Source of the DNA: Oerskovia merdavium
Lineage (GTDB): Bacteria > Actinomycetota > Actinomycetes > Actinomycetales > Cellulomonadaceae
DNA: 64,000 nucleotides
Reading direction: 5' to 3'
NCBI RefSeq assembly: GCF_014836755.1
Contig: NZ_JACSQF010000004.1
Location: 124,001-188,000, forward strand
Below are positions 30,111 to 40,378 of the stretch, piece by piece. Position numbers and translations under genes: made by a program. The notes beneath the pieces are model-generated. The model did no database searches. It saw nothing but the letters and a program-made list of their open reading frames with translations, and was not told the origin of the DNA. Position 1 is the first letter of the stretch. Each line of letters begins with the position of its first letter.

Positions 30111-31097
30111 TCAGGCCGTGGGCTTCTTGTCGTCGCCCTCGGTGCTGTCGTCGTTGCCCGACGACGCCGCGTCCTTGGCACGTCCGGTCGCCTTGCGCGT
30201 GGCCTCCTTGGCATCGGTCACGGCGTCCTGGACCTTGCCGGAGATCTTGTCCCCTGCGTCGGCGACGGCACCCTGGACCTTCTCGCCGGTCTCACGGCCC
30301 TTGGCGACAGCTGCACCGGCCGCTTCGCCGACGGCCTCGGCCGCGTTCCCCACGGCTGCCCGTGCGTCGTCGAAGGTCGAGGCAGGGACCTGGTCCCAGG
30401 GCTCGGCCCACGGGTCGGTGGTCGGCTGGGCACGGCGCCACAGCACGTAGGCGCCCCCGGCCGCGGTCACGCCACCCACGACCCACCACAGAGCCTTGCT
30501 CTTCTTCTGCGGGTCCGCAGCCTCAGCAGCCGCCGTGAGCTTGGCGGGCGCAGCCTTGGCGGCCTTCTTGGCCGATGCGGCCGAGGCGTCGATGCCCTTC
30601 TTCGCTGCCTTGGCAGCCTTCTTCGCGGCCTTCTTGGACAGGGTCTCGGTGGTGGTGGCGGAGTTGGCCGTGGCGGCCGCCGCCGCGTCCGCCGCGCGGG
30701 ACGCAGCGTCTGCTGCGGCCGCGGCCGCTGCGTTGAAGCTCGCCACGATCTTGGGCAGGACCTCGTCGACGAGCTTGTCGTGCGCGGTGTCGATCGCAGG
30801 CGCTGCCTTCCCGGCTGCCTTCTCGACGCGTGGTGCAGCGGCCTGGAGGCTGTCCTGCCATGCCTTCTCGACGCGGGGCGTCAGCCACTCGACGAAGGCC
30901 TCGACCTTGGGGCTGCCCCACTCCTTCGCCTGACCGGCGGCCCCCTTGGCCTGGTCGGCGAGCTGGACCGCGGTCGTCTGCGCCTTGGCGCCGGCCTCCC
31001 CGACGAGCGCAGCGACCTCAGCGGCCTGATCCTTGAGCTTCTCGGTATCGATCGTGTCGGTCACGGCGCGTGCGGAACGGCGGGTTCGGTCGGACAT
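30111..31097 (-). CDS. Ala/Lys-rich single-pass membrane protein with amphipathic repeats
   Basis: 328 residues from the ATG at 31097, which has GGAG nine bases upstream. Residues 1-200 are Ala/Lys/Asp-rich helical repeats of phasin/apolipoprotein character (KKAAKKAAKAAKKG and similar). One hydrophobic segment (ALWWVVGGVTAAGGAYVLWRR) follows, then another run of amphipathic heptads (DAGDKISGKVQDAVTDAKEA). No catalytic motif. I cannot assign a function; proteins of this sort often coat membranes or DNA. The frame extends upstream to 31976 but that part is antisense to the cyclophilin gene and is rejected. Confidence 0.75.
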   Translation of the reverse strand: MSDRTRRSARAVTDTIDTEKLKDQAAEVAALVGEAGAKAQTTAVQLADQAKGAAGQAKEWGSPKVEAFVEWLTPRVEKAWQDSLQAAAPRVEKAAGKAAPAIDTAHDKLVDEVLPKIVASFNAAAAAAADAASRAADAAAAATANSATTTETLSKKAAKKAAKAAKKGIDASAASAKKAAKAAPAKLTAAAEAADPQKKSKALWWVVGGVTAAGGAYVLWRRAQPTTDPWAEPWDQVPASTFDDARAAVGNAAEAVGEAAGAAVAKGRETGEKVQGAVADAGDKISGKVQDAVTDAKEATRKATGRAKDAASSGNDDSTEGDDKKPTA

Positions 31098-31247
31098 GGA
31101 GACTCCAGGTGTTCGTGATGCGGGCTGTAGGCGCTGGAACTCCACTCTGCCACCGTGCCCGGAGGCTCGCGAGGCAAGCGCGCCGTGGCACGGGACACGA
31201 GCCGAGCGACAGGGCGGGGGCACAGGCGACCGTGTGAGAATGGGGGC

Positions 31248-31787
31248 ATGTTCGCAACCCTCCACACCACTGCTGGTGACATCCGTATCGAGCTCCTGCC
31301 GAACCACGCGCCCAAGACGGTGGCGAACTTCACCGGTCTGGCGAAGGGCACCACGACCTGGACGGATCCGCGCACGGGCGCGGAGCGCAACGACCCGTTC
31401 TACGACGGTCTGATCTTCCACCGCGTGATCCAGGACTTCATGCTGCAGGGTGGCTGCCCGCTCGGCACCGGTACCGGTGGACCCGGCTACACGTTCAACG
31501 ACGAGATCCACCCCGAGCTGCAGTTCGACCGCCCGTACCTGCTGGCCATGGCGAACGCGGGCTCGCGTCGTAACCCGGTCTCGGGTGAGGTCGAGGGCAC
31601 CAACGGGTCGCAGTTCTTCATCTCGACGGTCCCCACGCCGTGGCTCAACGGCAAGCACACCATCTTCGGCGAGGTCGTCGACGACGAGTCCCGCGCGGTC
31701 GTGGACGCGATCAACGCGACGCGGACCCGTCCGGGCGACCGCCCGGTCGAGGACATCGTCATCACCTCGGTCACCATCGAGGACTGA
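31248..31787 (+). CDS. ppiA: Peptidyl-prolyl cis-trans isomerase, cyclophilin type
   Basis: A 179-residue cytoplasmic cyclophilin that speeds proline isomerization. Active-site features FHRVIQDFMLQGG, NGSQFFISTVPTPWLNGKHTIFG are intact. The ATG follows GGGGG; no signal peptide. Same strand as the rhomboid gene that follows directly. Confidence 0.95.
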   Translation: MFATLHTTAGDIRIELLPNHAPKTVANFTGLAKGTTTWTDPRTGAERNDPFYDGLIFHRVIQDFMLQGGCPLGTGTGGPGYTFNDEIHPELQFDRPYLLAMANAGSRRNPVSGEVEGTNGSQFFISTVPTPWLNGKHTIFGEVVDDESRAVVDAINATRTRPGDRPVEDIVITSVTIED

Positions 31788-32668
31788 CCATCTCCGTCCC
31801 CGCCTTCGGGACACCGGGGCCGGCGCAGCCGGCCCCGGTGTGTCCCCGACACCCAGACCGCGTCTCGTACGTCCGCTGCCAGCGCTGTGGACGTCCGGCC
31901 TGCCCCGAGTGCCAACGCCCGGCGGCCGTGGGTATCCAGTGCGTCGACTGCGTGCGCGAGCAGGCCCGGTCCGCACCCCAGGCCAAGACGGCTCTTGGCG
32001 GGACCGTCCGGACGGGGCGTCCGGTCGTCACGCTGACGATCATCGCGCTGTGCGTCGTGAGCTGGCTGCTCCAGCTGGCCACCGGGGGCGAGTGGACCCA
32101 GCGGCTGGCGTTCGCACCGTTCATCGGTGACGTGCAGCCCTACCGATTCCTCACTGCGGCCTTCCTGCACTCGACGAGCGTCTTCCACATCCTGTTCAAC
32201 ATGTACGCGCTGTGGATCACCGGGCCCTTCCTCGAGCAGATGCTCGGGAGGGCACGGTTCGTCGCGCTGTACGTGCTCGCGGCGGTGGGCGGATCCGTCG
32301 GCGTCGTCCTGCTCGCTCAGCCGACGCCTGACGGCGGTTGGTTCACGCCGGTCGTCGGTGCGTCCGGGGCCGTGTTCGGGCTCTTCGGTGCGATCCTCGT
32401 GGTGCTGCGGCGCCTGGGGCGGAACGCCGCCCAGATCCTCGTCCTGATCGGGATCAACTTCGCGATCGGCTTCATGGTCAGCAACATCGCCTGGCAGGCT
32501 CACCTCGGTGGGCTCGTCGTGGGCCTCGTGCTCGGGGCGGGTTACGCCTACGCGCCCAAGGAACGGCGCAGGCTGTGGAGCATCGTCATCACGGTCGCGG
32601 TCGCGGTGGTCCTCGTCGTCCTCACGGTCCTGAAGTACGCCTCGGCCCCGCAGTTCCTGCTGTCCTGA
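31784..32668 (+). CDS. Rhomboid family intramembrane serine protease with zinc-ribbon N-terminus
   Basis: About 294 residues. A Cys-rich N-terminus (CPRHPDRVSYVRCQRCGRP, CPECQRP, CVDCV) forms a likely zinc-binding B-box-like ribbon, followed by six membrane segments with the rhomboid catalytic serine in GASGAVFG, the histidine in WQAHLGGLVVG, and HILFNMYALW. Start is uncertain: the frame has no ATG/GTG/TTG between the cyclophilin stop and the conserved region except GTG at 31838; a CTG at 31784 overlaps the stop (CTGA) and would include six to eighteen extra residues. A perfect hairpin spans 31811-31841. Confidence 0.85.
   Translation: MTISVPAFGTPGPAQPAPVCPRHPDRVSYVRCQRCGRPACPECQRPAAVGIQCVDCVREQARSAPQAKTALGGTVRTGRPVVTLTIIALCVVSWLLQLATGGEWTQRLAFAPFIGDVQPYRFLTAAFLHSTSVFHILFNMYALWITGPFLEQMLGRARFVALYVLAAVGGSVGVVLLAQPTPDGGWFTPVVGASGAVFGLFGAILVVLRRLGRNAAQILVLIGINFAIGFMVSNIAWQAHLGGLVVGLVLGAGYAYAPKERRRLWSIVITVAVAVVLVVLTVLKYASAPQFLLS
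31811..31841 (+). terminator. Perfect 14-bp hairpin at the cyclophilin/rhomboid junction
   Basis: ACACCGGGGCCGGC and its exact complement flank the loop GCA. It could end cyclophilin transcription or hold back rhomboid translation; the GTG at 31838 lies in its right arm. Confidence 0.5.
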
Positions 32669-32691
32669 GCAGACTGCTCGATCTCGGATAG

Positions 32692-32765
32692 TTATCCACA
32701 GAGTTACTCACAGGTGTGGAACTACACCGATGTAGTTATCCACAGGGTAAGGAATCTGTGGACAG
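32692..32765. promoter_or_regulatory. DnaA-box cluster outside oriC
   Basis: Perfect TTATCCACA boxes at 32692-32700 and 32736-32744, a one-mismatch box TGTGGACAG (- strand) at 32757-32765, and a weaker TTACTCACA at 32704-32712. Between them lies the inverted repeat AACTACA-CCGA-TGTAGTT (32720-32737). The cluster sits between the convergent rhomboid gene and crgA, about 14 kb from oriC. Confidence 0.7.
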
Positions 32766-32797
32766 CCTTCCGCCCTGCGCACGCCGGTGACAGGCAA

Positions 32798-32833
32798 GAG
32801 GGTGGGGACCGCAGCTCTGCGGGCCCCACCCTC
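32798..32833. terminator. Distal crgA terminator
   Basis: GAGGGTGGGG pairs with CCCCACCCTC, with an inner CCGCAG/CTGCGG stem, between convergent genes. Confidence 0.8.
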
Positions 32834-32848
32834 TCCTGTACCCAGCCC

Positions 32849-32877
32849 GGCCGACGTGGGTCGGACGCACGTCGGCC
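32849..32877 (-). terminator. Proximal crgA terminator
   Basis: A perfect 10-bp stem (GGCCGACGTG/CACGTCGGCC, loop of 9) six bases past the crgA stop. Confidence 0.75.
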
Positions 32878-32882
32878 AGCGA

Positions 32883-33137
32883 CTACTTCCAGCGCGTGGT
32901 CAGCGCGAATCCGGCGATGATCAGGACGAACCCGACCACCAGGTTCCAGTTGTGGAGCGCCGGGATCGGCAGGCCGAGGCCACCGCTCGTGAGGTAGAAG
33001 ATGACGATCCATGCCAGGCCCAGGAGCATCAGGGTCAGCATGGTCGGTACCAGCCAGCGCGGGTTGCCGGTCTCAGGCTTCTTCACCTGCGGGGCCTTGA
33101 CCTTGGCGGGCTTCTTACGGGACTTCGACTCGGGCAC
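32883..33137 (-). CDS. crgA: Cell division protein CrgA
   Basis: An 84-residue protein with a basic N-terminus (SKSRKKPAKVKAP) and two membrane segments (LVPTMLTLMLLGLAWIVIFYL and NLVVGFVLIIAGFALTTRW). CrgA acts at the division septum, interacting with FtsZ and penicillin-binding proteins. The GTG at 33137 has AGGAG upstream; the frame is open farther but without a site. Divergent from the DUF881 gene. Confidence 0.92.
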   Translation of the reverse strand: MPESKSRKKPAKVKAPQVKKPETGNPRWLVPTMLTLMLLGLAWIVIFYLTSGGLGLPIPALHNWNLVVGFVLIIAGFALTTRWK

Positions 33138-33320
33138 GAGAGCTGGCTCCTGTCCTCGGGATGCGTGTTCCTGGCACCAGTCGTGTGCAGGAGCTGTGTC
33201 GGGTGGGACGAAGCGCCGTTGCGCGACGTCGTGAACGGCGACGCCATTCGTCATCTAGCGTAGTGGGCGGACAGAATAGCGTGTGCACGGGCAGGTGGAC
33301 GAGAGCCGGGAGTGAGCCAG

Positions 33321-34157
33321 ATGGATCGCCGTCACGGAGCGACGCACGACACGGGGGGCGCAGGAGCCGAGGATGCTCCGAGCTCCACTGCCGGCGAGCC
33401 TGCGGTCACGGCTGCGACCCGGCCGCTCACACGAGCACGTCGTATCCGGTCGAGCGTCACGGTGCTCCTGGTGCTCGGCCTCTCGGGGCTCATGTTCTCG
33501 GCCAGCGCACGCCTCGCGCAGGGCCAGGAAGGGCGCCACCCCGAGAACCTGACCGACCTGGTGCAGAGCGAGGAGCGTCGGGTCGAGGACATGACCGAGA
33601 AGGTCGTCGGCCTCGAGGTCGAGGTGTCGAGGCTTGCGGCCGGTACCGGCCAGACGGAGACCGAGTCTCCTGAGCTCGTCGAGCGCACCGGGATCGTCTC
33701 CGGGGCGGTCGCGGTGACGGGGCCGGGACTCAGCGTTACGCTCGACGACGCCCCGTTGACCCAGGACCACTCCAAGGCGCGCGTGGACGACCTCGTGGTC
33801 CACCAGCAGGACCTGCAGGAGGTCATCAACGCGCTCTGGGCGGGAGGCGCCGAAGCGATGACTCTCCAGGGCCAGCGCGTCACTCCCACGACCGCGTTCC
33901 GGTGCGTGGGGAACGTGCTCAACCTCCACGGGCGGGTGTTCTCACCGCCCTACACGGTGTCCGCGGTGGGCGACCCCGTGCAGCTCCAGAAGGCGCTCGA
34001 TCGTTCCGACGCGATCGACATCTACAAGCAGTACGTGGACGAGTACGGCCTGGGGTGGAAGGTCGACAAGTCCGACTCGCTGCTCATGCCCGTGTTCGAG
34101 GGAGCGCCGGACCTGAAGTACGCGCGTGTGGCCGGCTCGGCCGACGAGGGCGCGTGA
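33321..34157 (+). CDS. DUF881 family membrane protein
   Basis: About 278 residues from the ATG at 33321 with GGGAG upstream (a GTG at 33312 is the alternative). One N-terminal membrane segment (SVTVLLVLGLSGLMFSASA) is followed by a short coiled coil and the extracytoplasmic DUF881 domain (TGPGLSVTLDDAP ... TAFRCVGNVLNLHGRVFSPPY). Such proteins sit beside crgA and cell-division genes in actinobacteria. Function unknown. Confidence 0.85.
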   Translation: MDRRHGATHDTGGAGAEDAPSSTAGEPAVTAATRPLTRARRIRSSVTVLLVLGLSGLMFSASARLAQGQEGRHPENLTDLVQSEERRVEDMTEKVVGLEVEVSRLAAGTGQTETESPELVERTGIVSGAVAVTGPGLSVTLDDAPLTQDHSKARVDDLVVHQQDLQEVINALWAGGAEAMTLQGQRVTPTTAFRCVGNVLNLHGRVFSPPYTVSAVGDPVQLQKALDRSDAIDIYKQYVDEYGLGWKVDKSDSLLMPVFEGAPDLKYARVAGSADEGA

Positions 34158-34357
34158 CCGGGTCGGACACGGCGACGGGATTCGCTTTCCGTGTGCCGAC
34201 CGCCGGTGAGCACGCGCATGGACGCAGCCGCCGGCACCCCGCAGCAGGGACAATGATGAGCAGGCGGGGCCGGGTCCGGCCGCGCCGGACGAGCCGCTCA
34301 CCCGGCGCGGCGTCCGGCTGCTTCAACGCAACGACTTCCGAAGGAACAGGTGGGTAA
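34154..34357 (+). CDS. Possible 67-residue protein, doubtful
   Basis: A GTG overlaps the DUF881 stop (GTGA), which is the coupling pattern of this chromosome, and the frame stays open to 34357. The product is Arg/Ser/Thr-rich without recognizable motif, so it could be a chance frame or the residue of a lost gene; a class E sortase commonly sits here in related genomes. Confidence 0.25.
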   Translation: MTGSDTATGFAFRVPTAGEHAHGRSRRHPAAGTMMSRRGRVRPRRTSRSPGAASGCFNATTSEGTGG

Positions 34358-34360
34358 GGG

Positions 34361-35008
34361 ATGGTCCGCATCCTCGTCGTGGACAACTACGACTCGTTCG
34401 TCTACACGATCGTCGGTTACCTGAACCAGCTCGGGGCGCGGACCGTGGTCGTGCGCAACGACGCGGTCCCCGACGTGGGCGCGGACGGTCGGTTCCGCGA
34501 CGCTGACGGTGTGTTCGACGGCGTGCTCGTCTCCCCCGGCCCCGGCACCCCCGAGGAGGCCGGGCAGAGCGAGGCCGTGATCCGCGCGTGCGCGGCGTCC
34601 GGCACGCCCATGCTGGGTGTCTGCCTGGGGCACCAGGCCCTTGCCGAGGTCTACGGGGCGACCGTCACGCACGCCCCCGAGCTCATGCACGGCAAGACGA
34701 GCCCGGTGGTCCACGGGGACCTCGGCGTGCTCGCCGGCCTCCCCTCGCCCTTCACCGCGACCCGCTACCACTCGCTCGCCGTGGTGCCCCGGACGATCCC
34801 GGCCGAGCTCGTCGTCACAGCGACGACCGAGAACGGCGTGGTGATGGGTCTGCAGCACCGCGACCTGCCGCTGCACGGCGTGCAGTTCCATCCCGAGTCC
34901 GTGCTCACCGAGGGGGGCCACCTGCTGCTCGCCAACTGGTTGACGGTGTGCGGGTCGGTCGACGCGGTCGAGCGTGCGCAGGGCCTCGCCCCTCTCGTGC
35001 GCCTCTGA
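34361..35008 (+). CDS. pabA: Glutamine amidotransferase, aminodeoxychorismate/anthranilate synthase component II
   Basis: A 215-residue class I glutaminase that supplies ammonia to chorismate-using enzymes. The oxyanion region SPGPGTPEEAG, the nucleophile elbow MLGVCLGHQAL (Cys) and the His-Glu pair in GVQFHPESV are intact. The partner synthase is not in the window, so folate versus tryptophan use cannot be decided. Start ATG 34361 after AAGGG. Confidence 0.9.
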   Translation: MVRILVVDNYDSFVYTIVGYLNQLGARTVVVRNDAVPDVGADGRFRDADGVFDGVLVSPGPGTPEEAGQSEAVIRACAASGTPMLGVCLGHQALAEVYGATVTHAPELMHGKTSPVVHGDLGVLAGLPSPFTATRYHSLAVVPRTIPAELVVTATTENGVVMGLQHRDLPLHGVQFHPESVLTEGGHLLLANWLTVCGSVDAVERAQGLAPLVRL

Positions 35009-35041
35009 CGAGCCTCGCGAGGCTCGACCAGCTTCCGAACG

Positions 35042-35081
35042 CGAGGAGGGCCCGGCACCAGATGGTGCCGGGCCCTCCTCG
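35042..35081. terminator. Bidirectional terminator between pabA and pknB
   Basis: A perfect 18-bp stem beginning CGAGGAGGGCCC with loop AGAT. A second small palindrome (CGAGCCTCG and complement) lies just before at 35009-35026. Confidence 0.9.
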
Positions 35082-35138
35082 TCTCAGGAGCCGACGCGCG
35101 TCGGGTCAGCGGACCGACCGAGACCCCACGTCAGTGGG

Positions 35139-37202
<2,064 letters not shown>

Positions 37203-38918
37203 TTAGGAATCCTTCGAGGTTGTCGGAGCCGAGGACGCAGAGGCCTCCGGCGCAGTACTGAGCATCATCCCATCGCTGGACGTCGAGTCCTGGGACGCGT
37301 GCAACGATCTGGTCACGGTCACCGAGCCCGCGTCGTCCGCGCCGTCCCCGCCACCCCTGACGAGAGTCGCCACGAGGACCACGAGCAGCAGGATCAGCAG
37401 GGCCACGAGCGGCCACGACAAGCCCTTGGCGAACCCGCCGATCCGTTGGCCCGTCGTCGTCGAGGTGCGGCCGCCTGCCGGCTCCTGGGAGGCTCGGCGT
37501 CGCTCGGCGCGCGTCACCCCGCCCGGCTGAGCCTCCGCGAGAGCGGGAGCCGACGACCCCGCGGTGCGCGACGTCGTCGGGCCGGCGTCCGGGCGCCTCG
37601 GACGCGAGGCCGCCGCACCGTGCATCTCCCGGCGGGGCGGGTACGAGCGCGGGACCGCAGGGGCCTCCGGCCCGCCCGACGAGTCGGCGCGTTCCCAGGG
37701 GAGGGCGTGGCCGGCCTGCGGAGCCTCCGACGACGAACGGGGGGCGGGCGGCGGAGGCGGCGGGGGGACGGCCTGGTCGTCGTACGGGACGTCGTCGCGT
37801 GCGACCGACGCGGCCGATGCCGCGGAGGGGGCCGAGAGCGCCGAGTAGCCCGACGGCGCCGAGAGCGCCGAGTGCCCGGAGTACGCCGACCAGCCGGAGG
37901 TGGCCGGGCCAGCTCCGCCGGCCGCCGGGGCCGGGGGCACCGTGGGCAGCGGACGCGACCGGAGCTCGGCAGGGATCTCGATGGGTGTGGGCGAGCTCGG
38001 AGCCGTCGGAGCCCCGTGCCGCGCGGGCTGCGGCCGGCGCGAGCGCCTGCTCCCCGAGGCAGCGCCGGAACGGGCCGTGGCCCCCCACGGGTCGCGGGCG
38101 ATGGTCTCGGCCAGGTCGTCGAGCGTCTGGGCCAGCGCGGACGCGGGCATGGGACGGGCCTTGGGGTCCTTCGCGAGCATCGCGTAGATGAGCGAGGCCA
38201 ACGACGGGTGCACGTGCGCGGGCAGCGGCGGCACCTTCTCGTTGACGTGCGCGACCGCGATGTCGACCGGGGTCGTGCCGGTGAACGGCCTGTTCCCCAC
38301 GACCGACTCGTAGGCCACGATCCCCAGCGCGTACACGTCCGACGCGCCGGTCGCGGCCTGGCCGATCGCCTGCTCGGGCGACAGGTACTGGGCCGTGCCC
38401 ATGACCATGCCCGTCGCCGTCATGGGGACCTGGTTCGCCGCGAGAGACACCCCGAAGTCGGTGATCTTCACGATCCCGCGCGACTCGAGCAGGATGTTGC
38501 CCGGCTTCACGTCGCGGTGCACGACCCCCGCGAGGTGCGCGGCGTGCAGGGCGCGCGCCGTCTGCGCGAGGATCGGCAGCAGCTTGGCCGGCATGAGGAC
38601 GGGCTCGCGCTCGAGCAGGTCCGCCATGGGCTCGCCCATGACGAGCTCCATGACGAGGAAGCCCGAGGCGTTCTGCTCGCCGTAGTCGTACATCTGCGCG
38701 ATGTTCGGGTGCGAGAGGGCCGCGCTGTTCCGTGCTTCGGTGCGCAGGCGCTCGAGGAAGTCCTCGTTGCCCGCGTACTCCTCGCGCAGGACCTTGACGG
38801 CGACCTCACGGCCGAGGGCCTTGTCGTTGGCGACCCACACCTCGCCCATGCCGCCGATCGCGATGCGGCGGACCAGGCGGTAGCGGTCGCCGAGCCACAG
38901 CCCCTCGACCGGCCTCAC
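37203..38918 (-). CDS. pknA: Serine/threonine kinase PknA-like
   Basis: A 571-residue kinase with AIGGMGEVWVA, VAVKVL, HRDVKPGN and DFG in order, then a 230-residue Pro/Ala-rich linker and one membrane segment (SWPLVALLILLLVVLVATLV) near residue 510 with a short Ser/Thr-rich extracellular end and no PASTA domains. It pairs with PknB in the same operon, as in Mycobacterium. Its GTG overlaps the pbpA stop (GTGA). Confidence 0.95.
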   Translation of the reverse strand: MRPVEGLWLGDRYRLVRRIAIGGMGEVWVANDKALGREVAVKVLREEYAGNEDFLERLRTEARNSAALSHPNIAQMYDYGEQNASGFLVMELVMGEPMADLLEREPVLMPAKLLPILAQTARALHAAHLAGVVHRDVKPGNILLESRGIVKITDFGVSLAANQVPMTATGMVMGTAQYLSPEQAIGQAATGASDVYALGIVAYESVVGNRPFTGTTPVDIAVAHVNEKVPPLPAHVHPSLASLIYAMLAKDPKARPMPASALAQTLDDLAETIARDPWGATARSGAASGSRRSRRPQPARHGAPTAPSSPTPIEIPAELRSRPLPTVPPAPAAGGAGPATSGWSAYSGHSALSAPSGYSALSAPSAASAASVARDDVPYDDQAVPPPPPPPAPRSSSEAPQAGHALPWERADSSGGPEAPAVPRSYPPRREMHGAAASRPRRPDAGPTTSRTAGSSAPALAEAQPGGVTRAERRRASQEPAGGRTSTTTGQRIGGFAKGLSWPLVALLILLLVVLVATLVRGGGDGADDAGSVTVTRSLHASQDSTSSDGMMLSTAPEASASSAPTTSKDS

Positions 38919-40378
38919 TTGTTCAACACCGCCTCCATCACGGCCTTGGCGATCGGTGCGGCCACGGCGCCGCCCGTGGCCTCGTTGCCGCTGTCCCCAC
39001 CGTTCTCCACGATGACCGCGACCGCGACCTGGGGGTTGTCGGCCGGGGCGAAGCCCGTGAACCAGGCGTGCGGGGCGGCACCCGACTGGTGCTCGGCCGT
39101 GCCCGTCTTGCCCGCGACCTGGACGCCGTCGATCTTCGCGGCCTTGCCCGAGCCGCCCTCGACCACGCTGATCATCATCGAGGTGAGCTGGGACGCGACG
39201 GTCGGTGAGACGGACGTGCGCAGGAGCGAGGGCTCGTTCTGCTGGACCACGTCGAGGTCCGCGCCGCGCACGGTCGCGACCGTGTAGGGCGTCATCTGCT
39301 TGCCGCCGTTGGCGATGGCTGCCGAGACCATGGCCATCTGGAGAGGCGTCACGCGGACGTCGCCCTGGCCGATCGAGGCGCGCGCGAGCTGACCCGCGTC
39401 GTCGGTGACCGCTGCGTCGGGGAAGTGGCTCGGCGTGACCGTCATGGGGATGCTGAGCTTCGAGTCGAACCCGAAGTCCTCGGCCTGGTCACGCATCGCG
39501 TCGCCCCCGAGCGTCACGCCCAGGTCCGCGAAGGCGGTGTTGCACGAGATGCGCATCGCGTCGGCCAGCGTCTGCTCCCCCGTCGGGGAGCAGCGCGCTC
39601 CGCCGAAGTTCTTCATGGTCTGGGTCGAGTTCGCGTACGGGTACTCGTCCGGTGCGGGGATCACGGTCTCGGGCGTGTACTGGCCGCTCTCGAGCGCGGC
39701 GGCCGCGGTCACGAGCTTGAACGTGGACCCCGGCGGGTAGGTGTTGCCGGAGATCGCGCGGTTCACGAGCGGGTCGTCGTCGGCGTTGATGAGCGAGGTG
39801 TAGGCCTCGCGCGCGGCCTTGGTGTCATGGGTAGCGAGCAGGTTGGGGTCGTACGACGGCTTCGAGACGAGCGCGAGGATCTTGCCCGTCGAGGGCTCGA
39901 TCGCCACGACGGCGCCCCGCTGGTCACCCAGCGCGTCGTACGCGGCCTGCTGGGCCGCGGGGTCGATCGTGAGCTCGACCGACGCGCCCTGGGGCTTCTT
40001 GCCCGTGATGAGTCCCTGGAGACGGTCGATCCACAGCGTGCTGGCCTGGCCGTTGAGGAACTCGTTCTCGGTGCGCTCGATCTCCTTGGTCCCGTTGACG
40101 ATCGAGAAGAACCCCGTGACGTGGCCGTACAGGGGTCCGTTCGTGTACGAGCGCTGGTAGCCGTAGGGGTCGTCGATGGGGGTCGAGAGGGCCACCGACT
40201 CCCCCGCGACCACGATCGGGCCGCGGAAGTTCCCGTACTCCTTGTAGATCTGGCGGACGTTGCGGGAGTCGCTGTTGAGCGAGTCCGCCTGGACGAACTG
40301 GATGTAGGTGGTCGAGACCATGAGTGCCAGGAACATGACCAGCACGACGGTCGCCACTCGGCGCAGGGGGACGTTCAC
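38915..40378 (-). CDS. pbpA: Penicillin-binding transpeptidase PbpA
   Basis: A 487-residue class B PBP, a peptidoglycan crosslinking enzyme anchored by one N-terminal helix (VATVVLVMFLALMVSTTYI). The active-site serine lies in PPGSTFK, the second motif is SCN, and the third is KTGTAEH. It works with the adjacent SEDS glycosyltransferase. GTG start overlaps the rodA stop. Confidence 0.96.
   Translation of the reverse strand: MNVPLRRVATVVLVMFLALMVSTTYIQFVQADSLNSDSRNVRQIYKEYGNFRGPIVVAGESVALSTPIDDPYGYQRSYTNGPLYGHVTGFFSIVNGTKEIERTENEFLNGQASTLWIDRLQGLITGKKPQGASVELTIDPAAQQAAYDALGDQRGAVVAIEPSTGKILALVSKPSYDPNLLATHDTKAAREAYTSLINADDDPLVNRAISGNTYPPGSTFKLVTAAAALESGQYTPETVIPAPDEYPYANSTQTMKNFGGARCSPTGEQTLADAMRISCNTAFADLGVTLGGDAMRDQAEDFGFDSKLSIPMTVTPSHFPDAAVTDDAGQLARASIGQGDVRVTPLQMAMVSAAIANGGKQMTPYTVATVRGADLDVVQQNEPSLLRTSVSPTVASQLTSMMISVVEGGSGKAAKIDGVQVAGKTGTAEHQSGAAPHAWFTGFAPADNPQVAVAVIVENGGDSGNEATGGAVAAPIAKAVMEAVLNK

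Noticed and set aside
31098-31976. Upstream extension of the Ala/Lys-rich membrane protein frame
   Set aside because: It is antisense to the cyclophilin gene; a good ribosome site supports the start at 31097.
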